Source: CAYJDP01 sp964371025 (lineage in GTDB: Bacteria > Bacillota_I > Bacilli_A > RF39 > UBA660). Taken from it: 64,000 nt of DNA. Below, one piece after another: positions 54,114 to 63,554 of the stretch. Each line of letters opens with the position of its first letter. The stretch's first letter is position 1. The stretch is from NCBI GenBank assembly GCA_964371025.1, contig CAYJKH010000005.1:43142-107141 (forward strand), given 5' to 3'. Under the pieces are notes generated by a model that saw only the letters and a list, made by a program, of their open reading frames with translations, did no database searches and had not been told where the DNA came from. The translations under genes were made by a program, and so were the position numbers.

Positions 54114-54458
54114 CTATCCTCCAGATTGATCTGGAATATCTGCTACATTAGATCCTACATCGTCTGCTATATTCCAACATTTAACAACATCTAAACTACT
54201 AGGCAATATTGCCATAATTGCTGTTACAATTATAGGTAAAAAGAAAAATAAAATAGCTGCTATTATTTTACTAATAAGTGGTTTAAAACCTGTTTTATTA
54301 TCAGGATTACTAAACATTTTTATTAATTCTATCCCTACCCCTATCATTAAAACTATTGGTACGATTATTTGTAATATATCAAATAAACTTTTCATAATTG
54401 ATAAAATATAGGCTAATTCTGGTTCATTACAAACAACTGTTAAATCAACTTCATTCAT
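54114..54458 (-). CDS. small two-helix membrane protein with flanking cysteines
   Basis: A 114-residue protein with two membrane helices (about 25-47 and 62-85). A short polar loop (SNPDNKTGFKP) separates them. The single Cys on each flank (VVCNEP, VKCWNIAD) lie on the same side, probably outside, and could pair. The layout recalls VirB2/TrbC-type pilins or holin-like proteins, but there is no conjugation gene nearby and I would not name it. It lies 15 bases behind trmR, so it is probably the last gene of the ireB-mltG-trmR operon. Confidence 0.68.
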   Translation of the reverse strand: MNEVDLTVVCNEPELAYILSIMKSLFDILQIIVPIVLMIGVGIELIKMFSNPDNKTGFKPLISKIIAAILFFFLPIIVTAIMAILPSSLDVVKCWNIADDVGSNVADIPDQSGG

Positions 54459-54473
54459 ATATACTCTCCACCT

Positions 54474-55064
54474 TTACTTTTTTATACTTACTGCTAGACC
54501 ATCTCCTACTTCATGAAATGTGGTTATATAATTATCATTTGTTTTTAACCATTCTTCATAATTTTTGATTTTTCTAACTAATGCTTTTAAATTTCTACTC
54601 TTTATCTCTTCGATATTTTCTTTGAAACCATGAAAATTCATGTTATCTGTTACTATTATACCATCTTTACTTAAATTTTTTTCATATAATTCAAAAATCT
54701 TTTGATTTTGAGCTTTAGCTGCATCAATAAATATTAAATCAAACTGCTCAGTTAAATTAGTTTCTAAAGCATCTTTAAATACTAATGTAATTCTATCTTC
54801 TAGTTTTAATTTTTTAACATTTCTAATTGCCTCTAAATATCTCTTTTCATCTCTCTCAATAGTAGTGATTGTACAAGTTTGATTAGTTAAAGCCATCATA
54901 ATTGATGAATAACCGATTGCCGTTCCTATTTCTAAAATATTTTTTGGCTTATATTTAATTATTTGATTCAATAAAAATGCTAATCCATCATCTTCCATTA
55001 TTGGAATTTGATTATCTATAGCATAATTTTTAATATCTTTAATATTTTGATAATTATCTACCAT
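54474..55064 (-). CDS. trmR: SAM-dependent O-methyltransferase (TrmR-type)
   Basis: A 196-residue class I methyltransferase. The SAM site ILEIGTAIGYSSIMMA and the metal-binding region DLIFIDAAKAQ belong to the O-methyltransferase 3 family. In B. subtilis the homologue YrrM (TrmR) methylates 5-hydroxyuridine 34 of tRNA and its gene also follows mltG (yrrL). That synteny supports the name. The start overlaps mltG by 7 bases. Confidence 0.88.
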   Translation of the reverse strand: MVDNYQNIKDIKNYAIDNQIPIMEDDGLAFLLNQIIKYKPKNILEIGTAIGYSSIMMALTNQTCTITTIERDEKRYLEAIRNVKKLKLEDRITLVFKDALETNLTEQFDLIFIDAAKAQNQKIFELYEKNLSKDGIIVTDNMNFHGFKENIEEIKSRNLKALVRKIKNYEEWLKTNDNYITTFHEVGDGLAVSIKK

Positions 55065-56134
55065 ATCCAGTTACCTTCGCTTTTAATTTCTTCTATTTTT
55101 GTTAAATGTTCTTCATATGTCTTAGTAAAATATATTTTACCATTTTTATCTGCTACAAAGAAATAATTATCATTTATAGTTGGATTTACAGCAGCATTAA
55201 TACTAGGTTCTGATACATTACATACTGGTCCAACTGGCATTTTCCCACTCATATCTGCTGCCCTTGTATTGTAAGGATTACTAGCATTTAATTGATCTAC
55301 TGTTAATTCAATACTAAAGGGTGATTGAATAGCATAATGTGTTGTAACATCACTCCCAATATTCATACCAGCATTTAACCTATTATTAAATACTCCTACA
55401 ATCATTTTCATATCCTCTAACTTAGTAGCTTCCATTTCTGCCATACTTGCCATTGATAAAGTATAATGAACATTATCAATTTTATTTTTATACTTTGATA
55501 AAATCAAATCACTTTGATCAAGCAAAGTATTTATAATCTCTTTTAATTCAACATCTTTATCTTTAAAGAAATATGTATTAGGTGCTAAATAACCTTCTAG
55601 TGGATAATATATATTTTCATTTAAAATATCAGGTGTTAAAAACCAATATTTATTTATTAACTCATTTATATATTCTTTATCCTTCATTAAATTAATGACT
55701 TCATCATATGTTATATTAGTATTTTCAGAAATTGTTTTAGCATAATCAATTATCCATTGTCCTTCTTTAAACGTTAATGATACTGTATCTTCTGATATAT
55801 TACTTCCCTCTACTAAACTATCTACTATTTCATTCATACTCATAGAAGGACTTAATAAATATATTCCAGCTTTTAATGATTCTTCCTCAAATATTTTTAC
55901 ATATAAAGAAAAAAACAGTGGATTTCTTATCAAATCATTCTCTTTTAAGATATTAGCCATCTCTTTTGTAGAAGTACCTGATTTTAATGTAAGAGTTACC
56001 TCTTCCCTACTTTCACTATCTACTGGGGATTTAAAGAAAAAAAATAAAGCTACTGCGAATAATATGAAAAATACTATTATAAATAATATATACATAAAAA
56101 GATTAGGTTTTTTAAATTTTTCTTTACTTATCAT
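55058..56134 (-). CDS. mltG: endolytic murein transglycosylase MltG
   Basis: Cleaves nascent glycan strands in the membrane, 358 residues. One N-terminal membrane helix (FMYILFIIVFFILFAVALFFF), a LysM-like domain (about 40-110) and the YceG catalytic domain. ASMAEMEATK holds the catalytic Glu, followed by VFNNRLNAGMNIGSD and PYNTR. Its ATG overlaps the end of yrzB. The order ireB-ruvX-yrzB-mltG-trmR is conserved in Bacillota. Confidence 0.95.
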   Translation of the reverse strand: MISKEKFKKPNLFMYILFIIVFFILFAVALFFFFKSPVDSESREEVTLTLKSGTSTKEMANILKENDLIRNPLFFSLYVKIFEEESLKAGIYLLSPSMSMNEIVDSLVEGSNISEDTVSLTFKEGQWIIDYAKTISENTNITYDEVINLMKDKEYINELINKYWFLTPDILNENIYYPLEGYLAPNTYFFKDKDVELKEIINTLLDQSDLILSKYKNKIDNVHYTLSMASMAEMEATKLEDMKMIVGVFNNRLNAGMNIGSDVTTHYAIQSPFSIELTVDQLNASNPYNTRAADMSGKMPVGPVCNVSEPSINAAVNPTINDNYFFVADKNGKIYFTKTYEEHLTKIEEIKSEGNWIW

Positions 56135-56411
56135 TCATATCACTCTCTTCTTCAGTTATCTTTTTAAATATTTTATGAATTGCTTCCCACTCTTCATCAG
56201 TGTTAATTTGTTTGAATTTTTCTTCTAAGTTATTTGGGTTGTAAATAGAAGCATGGACCATAATTTTTCCATCTTTATTTTTAGAGTTATCAGTATATGC
56301 TATATAATTTTTATTTGTTTTTTCATTTTCAAAAGTAAATAATACTGTATACTCCTTTTCTTTACCATCACTATCAATTATTGTAAAACTATTTTTTTTC
56401 AATATAATCAC
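56124..56411 (-). CDS. yrzB: YrzB (DUF1292) protein
   Basis: A 95-residue small protein, pattern FTIIDSDGKEKEYTVLFTFE and NYIAYTDNSKNKDG of the DUF1292 family. Function unknown. It overlaps ruvX and mltG by a few bases, as in B. subtilis yrrK-yrzB. Confidence 0.9.
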   Translation of the reverse strand: MIILKKNSFTIIDSDGKEKEYTVLFTFENEKTNKNYIAYTDNSKNKDGKIMVHASIYNPNNLEEKFKQINTDEEWEAIHKIFKKITEEESDMNDK

Positions 56412-56818
56412 CTTTTATCTAAAAAAGACTGTAAGAATATTGTAGCTGCCAGTGCATCAACTTTTTCTTTCCTTTTTTTTCTAGATACATTTCCTTTTAT
56501 CATTACATCATGAGCACTCTTAGTAGATAATCTTTCATCTTCTAAAAATACTTCGATGTTTATTTGTTTTTCTAATTTTTCTTTAAATTTTAAACTTAAA
56601 TTTGCTTTTTCACCAAGTGAATTATTCATATTTTTAGGAAGTCCTAACACTAAAGCATCTACTTTTAAATTTTCTACTTCTTCTTTTATTAATAACACTA
56701 CTTTATCGTACTCTTCTTCATGTTTAATTACTTTATAACTTGTTGCAATTATTCCTAACTGATCACTCACCGCAAGTCCTACTTTTCTACTTCCTAAATC
56801 AATTGCTAAATACTTCAT
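56408..56818 (-). CDS. ruvX: RuvX/YqgF Holliday junction resolvase-like protein
   Basis: A 136-residue RNase H-fold nuclease, full length. YLAIDLGSRKVGLAVSD carries the first Asp and LEDERLSTKSA and DALAATIFLQ the others. Implicated in 16S rRNA 5' processing. Four-base overlap (ATGA) with ireB. Confidence 0.95.
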   Translation of the reverse strand: MKYLAIDLGSRKVGLAVSDQLGIIATSYKVIKHEEEYDKVVLLIKEEVENLKVDALVLGLPKNMNNSLGEKANLSLKFKEKLEKQINIEVFLEDERLSTKSAHDVMIKGNVSRKKRKEKVDALAATIFLQSFLDKR

Positions 56819-57069
56819 TTAAGACCTTTATTAAATTCTGTTAATAATACTTCTACTATTTTAGTACGATCTAGTTGCTGTATTTTATTTCTAGAATCAT
56901 TATAACTTGAAATATATCCTGGATCTCCACTGATTATATAACCTACTAGCTGGTTAACAGGATTATACCCTCTTTCTTTTAAAGATGATGATACTTCGTT
57001 AATTGTTGATCTAATTAATTGACTATTAATGTCATTTACACTAAATAAACTTGTTTTTTCATTTTCCAT
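56815..57069 (-). CDS. ireB: IreB-family regulatory phosphoprotein
   Basis: An 84-residue DUF965 protein. The core motif RGYNPVNQLVGYIISGDPGYI is diagnostic. In Enterococcus IreB is phosphorylated on N-terminal Thr by the PASTA kinase IreK. Here Thr6 and Ser residues are candidates. First gene of the ireB-ruvX-yrzB-mltG-trmR operon. Confidence 0.95.
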   Translation of the reverse strand: MENEKTSLFSVNDINSQLIRSTINEVSSSLKERGYNPVNQLVGYIISGDPGYISSYNDSRNKIQQLDRTKIVEVLLTEFNKGLK

Positions 57070-57130
57070 TTTTCCACCTCATATCTTATTCTAATCCTAG
57101 TTTAACATTTTATTTAATTATTTACAATAT

Positions 57131-58282
57131 TTATACACTATATCTAAATGCCATAAATGCTAAGAATACTAAAAATATTATCAGAATAATTATACCATTT
57201 ATTTTAGATGATTTTGATGTTTTATCATCTATTCCAAGAGCCATAGTTACTAAAATACCTGTTATTAATCCTCCAATGTGCCCAAATAAATCAATTCCTG
57301 GAATTAAAAAACTAATTGCTAAATTAATTGCCACTAGTGGAACTAATTGACTCCTTAAAACATTTCCTAAATATACTCTATAGTAGTATCCAAAATATAA
57401 TAACGCTCCTATTAAACCAAATATTGCTCCACTTGCTCCTACTGATGCACTCCCGTTGGCAAAAGTCATTGAAAGTAAAGATGAACCTAGTCCTGCTAAT
57501 ATATATATTATACTGAATTTAAACTTTCCAAAAAAGTTCTCAATTTGACTACCTATAATATATAAAACATAACAGTTTAATCCAAGATGAATTATATCTG
57601 AATGTAAAAACATCCCTGTAAATAATCTATATATTTCCCCTTCTCTAATTAAAGGTCCATATACTGCAAATAGATTAATCAATAAATTATCAACATTCAT
57701 AAATATCCCAAATAAATATATAAAAATATTTATTCCAATTAAAGTATATGTTACATAAGGTGTTTTATTACTAAAAGTGTTTTCCATTTTTTCAGCTCCT
57801 TTTTTATTATGTACATTTATATCATCTGTTATTTTCGAAAATAATTCTATCCCATTTTCATCGAATGTTAATTTATCTTTTAAATCTGGATATATTTCTT
57901 TTATTATTTCATTTTTAAATAAATCTTTTTCTTCTTTGATACTAATAACACTAACATTTTCAATATTTTCTTTATTATTAGATACATTATCTCCTAGATT
58001 TAGGAATATTGATAAATTATTAAGTGATAAGGAAAATGTTTTTTTCTTTATTTTTTTTAAAATCCTTTTCGTTTTAAATATATCAAATTCAAACTGTTCA
58101 TCATTATGTATGTAATTGGAAACGATTCTAATGACCTTATATTCTTTATCTAAGTTTTCTAACCACACTTCATTTTCTAATCCTTGTAGTACAATGGGAT
58201 TATAATTTTTTTCTGTAATAAAATAATGAATTAATTTCATTACAAGTGTGCTTTTTTCATCTAGTTTTATATTATTACTCAT
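57131..58282 (-). CDS. rhomboid family intramembrane serine protease
   Basis: A 383-residue protein. Residues 1-170 form a cytoplasmic domain as in B. subtilis GluP/YqgP. The C-terminal part holds about seven membrane segments with GASGAIFGLIGA (catalytic Ser) and FGHIGGLITG (catalytic His). The L1-loop motif (FTGMFLHSDIIHLGLNCYVLY) is present. Start ATG follows GGAGGT. Substrates are unknown. Confidence 0.94.
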   Translation of the reverse strand: MSNNIKLDEKSTLVMKLIHYFITEKNYNPIVLQGLENEVWLENLDKEYKVIRIVSNYIHNDEQFEFDIFKTKRILKKIKKKTFSLSLNNLSIFLNLGDNVSNNKENIENVSVISIKEEKDLFKNEIIKEIYPDLKDKLTFDENGIELFSKITDDINVHNKKGAEKMENTFSNKTPYVTYTLIGINIFIYLFGIFMNVDNLLINLFAVYGPLIREGEIYRLFTGMFLHSDIIHLGLNCYVLYIIGSQIENFFGKFKFSIIYILAGLGSSLLSMTFANGSASVGASGAIFGLIGALLYFGYYYRVYLGNVLRSQLVPLVAINLAISFLIPGIDLFGHIGGLITGILVTMALGIDDKTSKSSKINGIIILIIFLVFLAFMAFRYSV

Positions 58283-58341
58283 TTATACCTCCAAATATAA
58301 TCTTATTATATCTTATTTTTCAATTTTTTTAAAGTCTTCTT

Positions 58342-59019
58342 TTATAATCTCATATTTTCAAAATAACTAAAATAATCACTTTCTGTAAATATTATATGAT
58401 CAAGAAGAACTATTTGATGTAACATTCCAAGTTCTACTAATTTTTTTGTAAATATGTCATCTTCTTTTGATGGAGTTTTATCATTACTTGGATGATTATG
58501 AATACATATAATTGATGATGCACTAACTTTAAATGCTTCTCTAAATATATCTCTCATATGAACTATACTTTTATTAATTGTTCCCATAAACAACATTTTT
58601 TTAGCTATTAGTTCTTGTTTTTGATTAAAATATAATACATAAAAACACTCCTGGTTTAGTCCATTAAATAAATATTTCATATCTTGCCATATAATTTTAG
58701 AAGAAGAATATCTTTTTTTATGAGTAGCTTTTTTTTCTAAAAATATTCTTTTTCCTAGTTCAATACTTGCTACTAACTCCATCGCCTTAATTATTCCTAT
58801 TCCCTTAATTGTAGTTAACTCTAAATAATCAATTGATTTTAATTCTTCTAGAGAATATTTTTTTAATATTTCAATTGCTATTTCATTTACATTTTTATTT
58901 TTTGTCCCGCTCTTTAGAATAATTGCAAGTAACTCTTTATCACTTAGATTATTAACTCCACTTTCTTCTAGTTTTTCTCTAGGTCTTTCGCTAATTGGTA
59001 ATTCTTTTATTTTATACAT
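58342..59019 (-). CDS. radC: RadC/JAB1 domain protein
   Basis: A 225-residue UPF0758 protein. An N-terminal helix-hairpin-helix region (LTTIKGIGIIKAMELVASIELG) precedes the JAMM metalloprotease-like domain with HNHPSNDKTPSKEDD. The old link to DNA repair is doubtful. In other bacteria a role in competence or DNA processing has been suggested. Confidence 0.95.
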   Translation of the reverse strand: MYKIKELPISERPREKLEESGVNNLSDKELLAIILKSGTKNKNVNEIAIEILKKYSLEELKSIDYLELTTIKGIGIIKAMELVASIELGKRIFLEKKATHKKRYSSSKIIWQDMKYLFNGLNQECFYVLYFNQKQELIAKKMLFMGTINKSIVHMRDIFREAFKVSASSIICIHNHPSNDKTPSKEDDIFTKKLVELGMLHQIVLLDHIIFTESDYFSYFENMRL

Positions 59020-59086
59020 ATTTCACCTCACTTAATTATTTAAGATAATATATATTTATTCATAAAAAAAAAAGATAAAATTTCTT

Positions 59087-60766
59087 TTATCTTCTATTTC
59101 CTCTACGATGTCCACTTCTTCTTTGATTATTTCTTCCACTACTTCCATGTCTATGATCACTTCTTTTTCTACGATGCTCTTTAGCTTTTTTACCAGAAAT
59201 TTCGGCATTAACATTTCTTGTGTTGTATTTTTCTCCAATCATATTTGAAATTAATTTTTCTGTATACTCTTTATTAACATCTACAAATGAGAATGTTTCT
59301 AAAATTTCAATATTAGATAAATTCTCTTCTGAAATTTCTGTTGCCTCTTCAATAAATTCAATTAATTTATTTTTTCTAAGTCCATCTTTACGTCCAATAT
59401 TAATAAATACTCTATCTTTATTACTATTAACTTCACGTACAGATCTTTCTTTAATTACAAGTTCTTTATGTAATTCTGCTCCAATTTGTTGATTTATATT
59501 AAATTTTAATAAAGCTGCTGAAAATTTAATTAAGTCTCCTTTATTTAAATCTCTAACATATTCTATTTCTTTGTCTAAGTCATTTTTTTCTACTAAATTT
59601 TCTACTTCTGTTAAAATTTCTTTTACTTTAACATCTAAAATTTCATCTTTAGTAGGAATTCCTAATTCTGTAATTTTGCAGTTTGCGAATTTTTCCATTT
59701 TTCTAATAAAATCTTTTTCTTTAGAAGTAATTAAACTTACTGCTTCTCCTTTTTGAGATGCTCTTCCTGTTCTTCCAATTCTATGAACATACGATTCTTT
59801 ATCAAATGGAATGTGATAATTAATTACTAAATCAATATTATCAACATGAATTCCTCTTGCCGCTACATCTGTTGCAATTAAGTATTTAAAGCCACCATGT
59901 TTAAATTCTTCTAAAGTTTTAGTTCTAATATTTTGTGATATATCTCCGTGTAATACTTTTGTTTCATATCCACGTTTTTGTAATTCTAATGATATTTCAT
60001 CACATTCTCTTTTTGTTTTAACAAATATAATAGATTTATTAATTTTTTTCGAATCAATTACTCTACATAGTACTTCTAATTTTAATTTTTGAGTTACTAC
60101 ATAATAACTTTGAGTAATATTATCATGAGTTTTTGATTCAGCTTTTACTACTATATGTTTAAAGTCATTTCTCATAAATTTTTCTACTAAAGATTTTATT
60201 TGTTTAGGCATAGTAGCTGATAACATTAACACTTGCTTATCACGAGCTGTGTTATATAATATATCTTCAATTTCAGATACAAATCCCATTGCTAACATTT
60301 CATCTGCTTCATCTAGTACGAAAAAGTCGATTGTAGTTAAATTTAATTTTTTACGATTAATTAAATCTTTTACACGTCCTGGTGTTCCAATAACGATATC
60401 TGGTTTTGCTCTTAAAGCTTTTATTTGTTTTTGAATATCACTTCCACCATATACTTCTACCATATTAAATTCTTTTTCTTGATCAAGTAAAGTAAATTCA
60501 CGACTAATTTGTAGAGCTAATTCCCTAGTTGGACTTAAAACAATAGCTTTAACCCCTTCTTTTTCTTTATTGATTTTTGATAAAATTCCTGCTGCAAAAG
60601 CTAGTGTCTTTCCTGTTCCTGTTTGTGCTTGTCCTAAAGCATCATCTCCATTTAGAATAACCGGTATTAATTGTCTTTGAATTTCACTAGGATTAGTATA
60701 TCCTAATTTTTCAATTGAGTTTTTTACATTTGAGGATAATTCCATATCTTTAAATAAGTTTTCCAT
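59087..60766 (-). CDS. DEAD-box RNA helicase (CshA/DeaD type)
   Basis: A 559-residue helicase. Q motif, Walker A AQTGTGKT, DEAD, SAT and HRIGRTGRASQKG are all intact. A DbpA-type RNA-binding domain follows (about 440-515, DRVFINIGRKDGL). A basic, Arg/Gly/His-rich tail ends it. It probably acts in ribosome assembly and RNA turnover with PNPase. Start ATG follows AAAGGAG. Confidence 0.95.
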   Translation of the reverse strand: MENLFKDMELSSNVKNSIEKLGYTNPSEIQRQLIPVILNGDDALGQAQTGTGKTLAFAAGILSKINKEKEGVKAIVLSPTRELALQISREFTLLDQEKEFNMVEVYGGSDIQKQIKALRAKPDIVIGTPGRVKDLINRKKLNLTTIDFFVLDEADEMLAMGFVSEIEDILYNTARDKQVLMLSATMPKQIKSLVEKFMRNDFKHIVVKAESKTHDNITQSYYVVTQKLKLEVLCRVIDSKKINKSIIFVKTKRECDEISLELQKRGYETKVLHGDISQNIRTKTLEEFKHGGFKYLIATDVAARGIHVDNIDLVINYHIPFDKESYVHRIGRTGRASQKGEAVSLITSKEKDFIRKMEKFANCKITELGIPTKDEILDVKVKEILTEVENLVEKNDLDKEIEYVRDLNKGDLIKFSAALLKFNINQQIGAELHKELVIKERSVREVNSNKDRVFINIGRKDGLRKNKLIEFIEEATEISEENLSNIEILETFSFVDVNKEYTEKLISNMIGEKYNTRNVNAEISGKKAKEHRRKRSDHRHGSSGRNNQRRSGHRRGNRR

Positions 60767-60847
60767 ATTTCTCCTTTACGCATTTTTAGTGCAGTGCTAA
60801 TAATACCATACTTTTTAAAAATAAGCAATGAAAAATGTGAATATATC

Positions 60848-61768
60848 CTATTTTATTATTTTATTTAAGGTTGGTACTATTTCCCCCACTTTATTTCGAT
60901 TAGAATATATTTGTTTATCTATTAATTCTAAATTAAATTGATACCAGTTATTAAATGATTCTGGAGATGGATTTACTGCTATTTCTTTTATTAAATGTCT
61001 GTACTCTCTTCTACTATTTGATTTTTCAACTGCCTCTGATATATATATAATTGGTTTTTTATAAATTTCTAAATCTTCAGATTCATTGGATAATTGCCAT
61101 AGTTTTAGACTTTGATAAATTCTAGCAAGCCTGGTATTACCATCCTTAAACATTTGACAGGCTGCTATTACTCCATGTAAAAGAACTGGTTTTACAAATA
61201 AATCATTTATATCTTTTACAGTTTTATCATTATATAAATCTACAACAAAGTTTAAAACCTCTGGAATTTCATTATAATCTAATGCAATATAATCAATTTT
61301 ATGATGATTTGATTCTCTATATCCTACATATAGACCATTATCAGTCCTTAAACCTTTATTTTCATCCCTTTCTTGTCCAAATAATATTAATGAGTGCGTA
61401 TTTAAAAAAGTAGTTTCAGAGAACTCTAAATTATAGTTATAAATATCTTCTAAAAATTTAGTAGGCTTTAAATGGCCTTTTTTCAAATACAAGTCTACTA
61501 CCAATGGACTTATTTTTTCAAGCGATTGATTTGAAATGGTTTCTTGTTCCTCTAAAATTTCTAAAAATGGCATTTTATATTCTTCTAATAGATTTAATAC
61601 TTCATAATATTCTTTATAATTAAAGTAAATATTCTCACTTAAGAATAAGTTATTTGAACTTGTTTTATTATGCATAAATTCTAAAGCTTCTTTCAAAATT
61701 TTAAGTTCTACTTTTTGAGCTGTTTTATTTTTTAATTGTCTTGCAATTTCTTCTTCTGCTGATAACAT
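60848..61768 (-). CDS. Fic-domain protein lacking the catalytic His
   Basis: A 306-residue Fic-fold protein. The central motif reads QMFKDGNTRLAR (205-216) where active Fic enzymes have HPFxDGNGRxxR. The catalytic His is Gln205 and the second Gly is Thr212, while the phosphate-binding residues and final Arg216 are kept. The flap region (LRTDNGLYVGYRES, 140-153) and an N-terminal helical domain are present. AMPylation is therefore unlikely. No antitoxin is adjacent. There is no clear ribosome site before ATG 61768; a promoter stands only about 17 bases from the start codon. Confidence 0.85.
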   Translation of the reverse strand: MLSAEEEIARQLKNKTAQKVELKILKEALEFMHNKTSSNNLFLSENIYFNYKEYYEVLNLLEEYKMPFLEILEEQETISNQSLEKISPLVVDLYLKKGHLKPTKFLEDIYNYNLEFSETTFLNTHSLILFGQERDENKGLRTDNGLYVGYRESNHHKIDYIALDYNEIPEVLNFVVDLYNDKTVKDINDLFVKPVLLHGVIAACQMFKDGNTRLARIYQSLKLWQLSNESEDLEIYKKPIIYISEAVEKSNSRREYRHLIKEIAVNPSPESFNNWYQFNLELIDKQIYSNRNKVGEIVPTLNKIIK

Positions 61769-61790
61769 AATATTCTGCTGTTAATAATTT

Positions 61791-61819
61791 ATTATAAATA
61801 AAAAAAAATAAAGAAACAA
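61791..61819 (-). promoter_or_regulatory. possible promoter of the Fic-like gene
   Basis: TTGTTT (61814-61819), a 17-base spacer and TATAAT (61791-61796) on the minus strand. The predicted 5' leader is very short. Confidence 0.55.
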
Positions 61820-61820
61820 G

Positions 61821-62486
61821 TTATTTCTCTATTTTTTCTACCTCTTCTGTTATGTAATCATTTAAATCTACTACAGTTTTTTTTAATACTAAGTTATTAG
61901 TTAATTTACCAGTTGTTAAATCACTTACATTTTCATTTTTAACAATATTATCAATATTAGTAGATCCATCAATTATTCTTCCAAATGCTGCATAATTTTC
62001 ATCTAAACTTGAAGCATCTTCTAACATAATAAAGAACTGACTTCCTGCTGAATCATTATCCATGCTACGAGCCATTGAAACTACTCCTTTTTCATGTTTT
62101 AAATCATTCTTAAATCCATTTGATGTAAATTCTCCTTTAATAGAATGATCCGGACCTCCAGTACCTGTTCCTGTTGGATCTCCTCCTTGTAGAACAAATG
62201 ACTTATCTAGTCTATGAAATGTATTATCATCATAAAAACCACTCTCTACTAGTTCAATAAAATTATTAACTGTATTTGGTGCAATATTTGGATAAAGTTC
62301 CATTACAATAGATCCATACCCTTCTATATACATTGCTACAACTGGATTAGTATTTTCATACCCCTCTAATTCTACTACATTTTCTTCTGTTTCATAACTT
62401 ATACCTAGTAAATCCTCAACTGGTTCTTCTGTACATCCCACTAACATAAAACTACAAATTAGTAACATTAAAATTTTCTTCATCAT
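61821..62486 (-). CDS. cyclophilin-type peptidyl-prolyl isomerase lipoprotein
   Basis: An extracytoplasmic foldase of 221 residues from ATG at 62486 (GGGAGG upstream; a second ATG follows). The lipobox LICSFMLVGC ends in the lipidated Cys, so LspA should process it. The cyclophilin domain has FHRLDKSFVLQGGDPTGTGTGG, SAGSQFFIML and YAAFGRIIDG, including the catalytic Arg. It probably assists folding of secreted proteins. Confidence 0.95.
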   Translation of the reverse strand: MMKKILMLLICSFMLVGCTEEPVEDLLGISYETEENVVELEGYENTNPVVAMYIEGYGSIVMELYPNIAPNTVNNFIELVESGFYDDNTFHRLDKSFVLQGGDPTGTGTGGPDHSIKGEFTSNGFKNDLKHEKGVVSMARSMDNDSAGSQFFIMLEDASSLDENYAAFGRIIDGSTNIDNIVKNENVSDLTTGKLTNNLVLKKTVVDLNDYITEEVEKIEK

Positions 62487-62579
62487 CTTACCTCCCTTTA
62501 CTTTATACATTTTACCACATTTTTTTAATTAACTAAATATTTTTTTTAATTTTATGATATAATTTTATAAGGTGATAAT

Positions 62580-63494
62580 ATGAATAGTAGAATTGAACTC
62601 AATAAAGAAAAGCAATTAGAAATTACAAAAGAACAGAATCGAGAAAAAAGAAAAAAAGTCATTTTAAGGACTTTAAAAATACTTTTTATTTGTTTTATTA
62701 TATTTGTTTTATTTTTTCTATATGTAGAATACTACTCTACTAAAAAAATAGTTGTTACAGAAAATAGAATTATCGATAATAGTCTTCCCGAATCATTTGA
62801 TGGTATGAAAGTTATCCATATTTCCGATATTCATTATGGAAAAAATATTGATATTAATCATATAAATAAAATAGTAGAACTTACTAATGAAAGGAATCCT
62901 GATTTAGTAGTATTTACAGGTGATCTAATTGATGAAAGTTATGAAATATCATCAAAAGAACAAGAAGAGTTAATTACTAGTTTAAAAAGTATTTCTAGTA
63001 ACTTAGGTAAGTATTCTGTTAGTGGCGAAGAAGATACTGAACATTATAATACAATTTTAAATCAAAGTGATTTTAAACTTCTTAATAATAGTTATGAATT
63101 AATCTACAATAACTCCACTACTCCTTTTTTACTCATTGGTCTTGATAGTTATATAAATAAAACTCAAGATATAGATAAAGCATATAATTATTTTAATGAT
63201 GAAAATAATAATAAAGATATTTTTACAATAACATTATTACATGAACCTGATGTTGTAGATAGTATATCTTATAAAACTAATATATTCTTAGCAGGACATT
63301 CTCATAATCAAGAAATAAACATTCCAATTTTTAGAGAATTTAATAAAAATGAAATGAGTGAAAAATATTACAAACCTTTTTATCAGCTTGATAATTCAAA
63401 ATTGTATATAAATAATGGAATTGGAACTACCAAGTATCAATTTAGATTATTTAATAATCCAAGTATTAACTTTTATAGAATATCAAAAGAATAG
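62580..63494 (+). CDS. membrane-anchored metallophosphoesterase, altered active site
   Basis: A 304-residue YkuE-like calcineurin-fold protein. One N-terminal membrane helix (TLKILFICFIIFVLFFLYV) leads to an extracellular domain. Metal motifs VIHISDIHYGK, FTGDLIDE, LLHEPD and AGHSHNQ are kept. The GNHD motif instead reads GEEDTEH, so both the metal Asn and the catalytic His are missing. It may be inactive or use another geometry. Start ATG follows AAGGTGATA, with its own terminator. Confidence 0.85.
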   Translation: MNSRIELNKEKQLEITKEQNREKRKKVILRTLKILFICFIIFVLFFLYVEYYSTKKIVVTENRIIDNSLPESFDGMKVIHISDIHYGKNIDINHINKIVELTNERNPDLVVFTGDLIDESYEISSKEQEELITSLKSISSNLGKYSVSGEEDTEHYNTILNQSDFKLLNNSYELIYNNSTTPFLLIGLDSYINKTQDIDKAYNYFNDENNNKDIFTITLLHEPDVVDSISYKTNIFLAGHSHNQEINIPIFREFNKNEMSEKYYKPFYQLDNSKLYINNGIGTTKYQFRLFNNPSINFYRISKE

Positions 63495-63517
63495 TATCAA
63501 CTACTATTCTTTTTTTT
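63488..63517 (+). terminator. terminator of the metallophosphoesterase gene
   Basis: Stem AGAATAGTA/TACTATTCT with a five-base loop followed by a run of T. The stem includes the stop codon. Confidence 0.88.
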
Positions 63518-63522
63518 ACAAA

Positions 63523-63544
63523 TAAAAAAACTTGTTTCCAAGTT
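63523..63544 (-). terminator. terminator of the second tRNA operon
   Basis: Stem AACTTG/CAAGTT with a four-base loop then TTTTTTT on the minus strand, just behind tRNA-Pro. Confidence 0.82.
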
Positions 63545-63554
63545 ATATATATAA

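Noticed and set aside
54114..54458. VirB2/TrbC conjugative pilin
   Set aside because: Two helices and size fit, but no conjugation or type IV secretion gene is near; the call would rest on topology alone.
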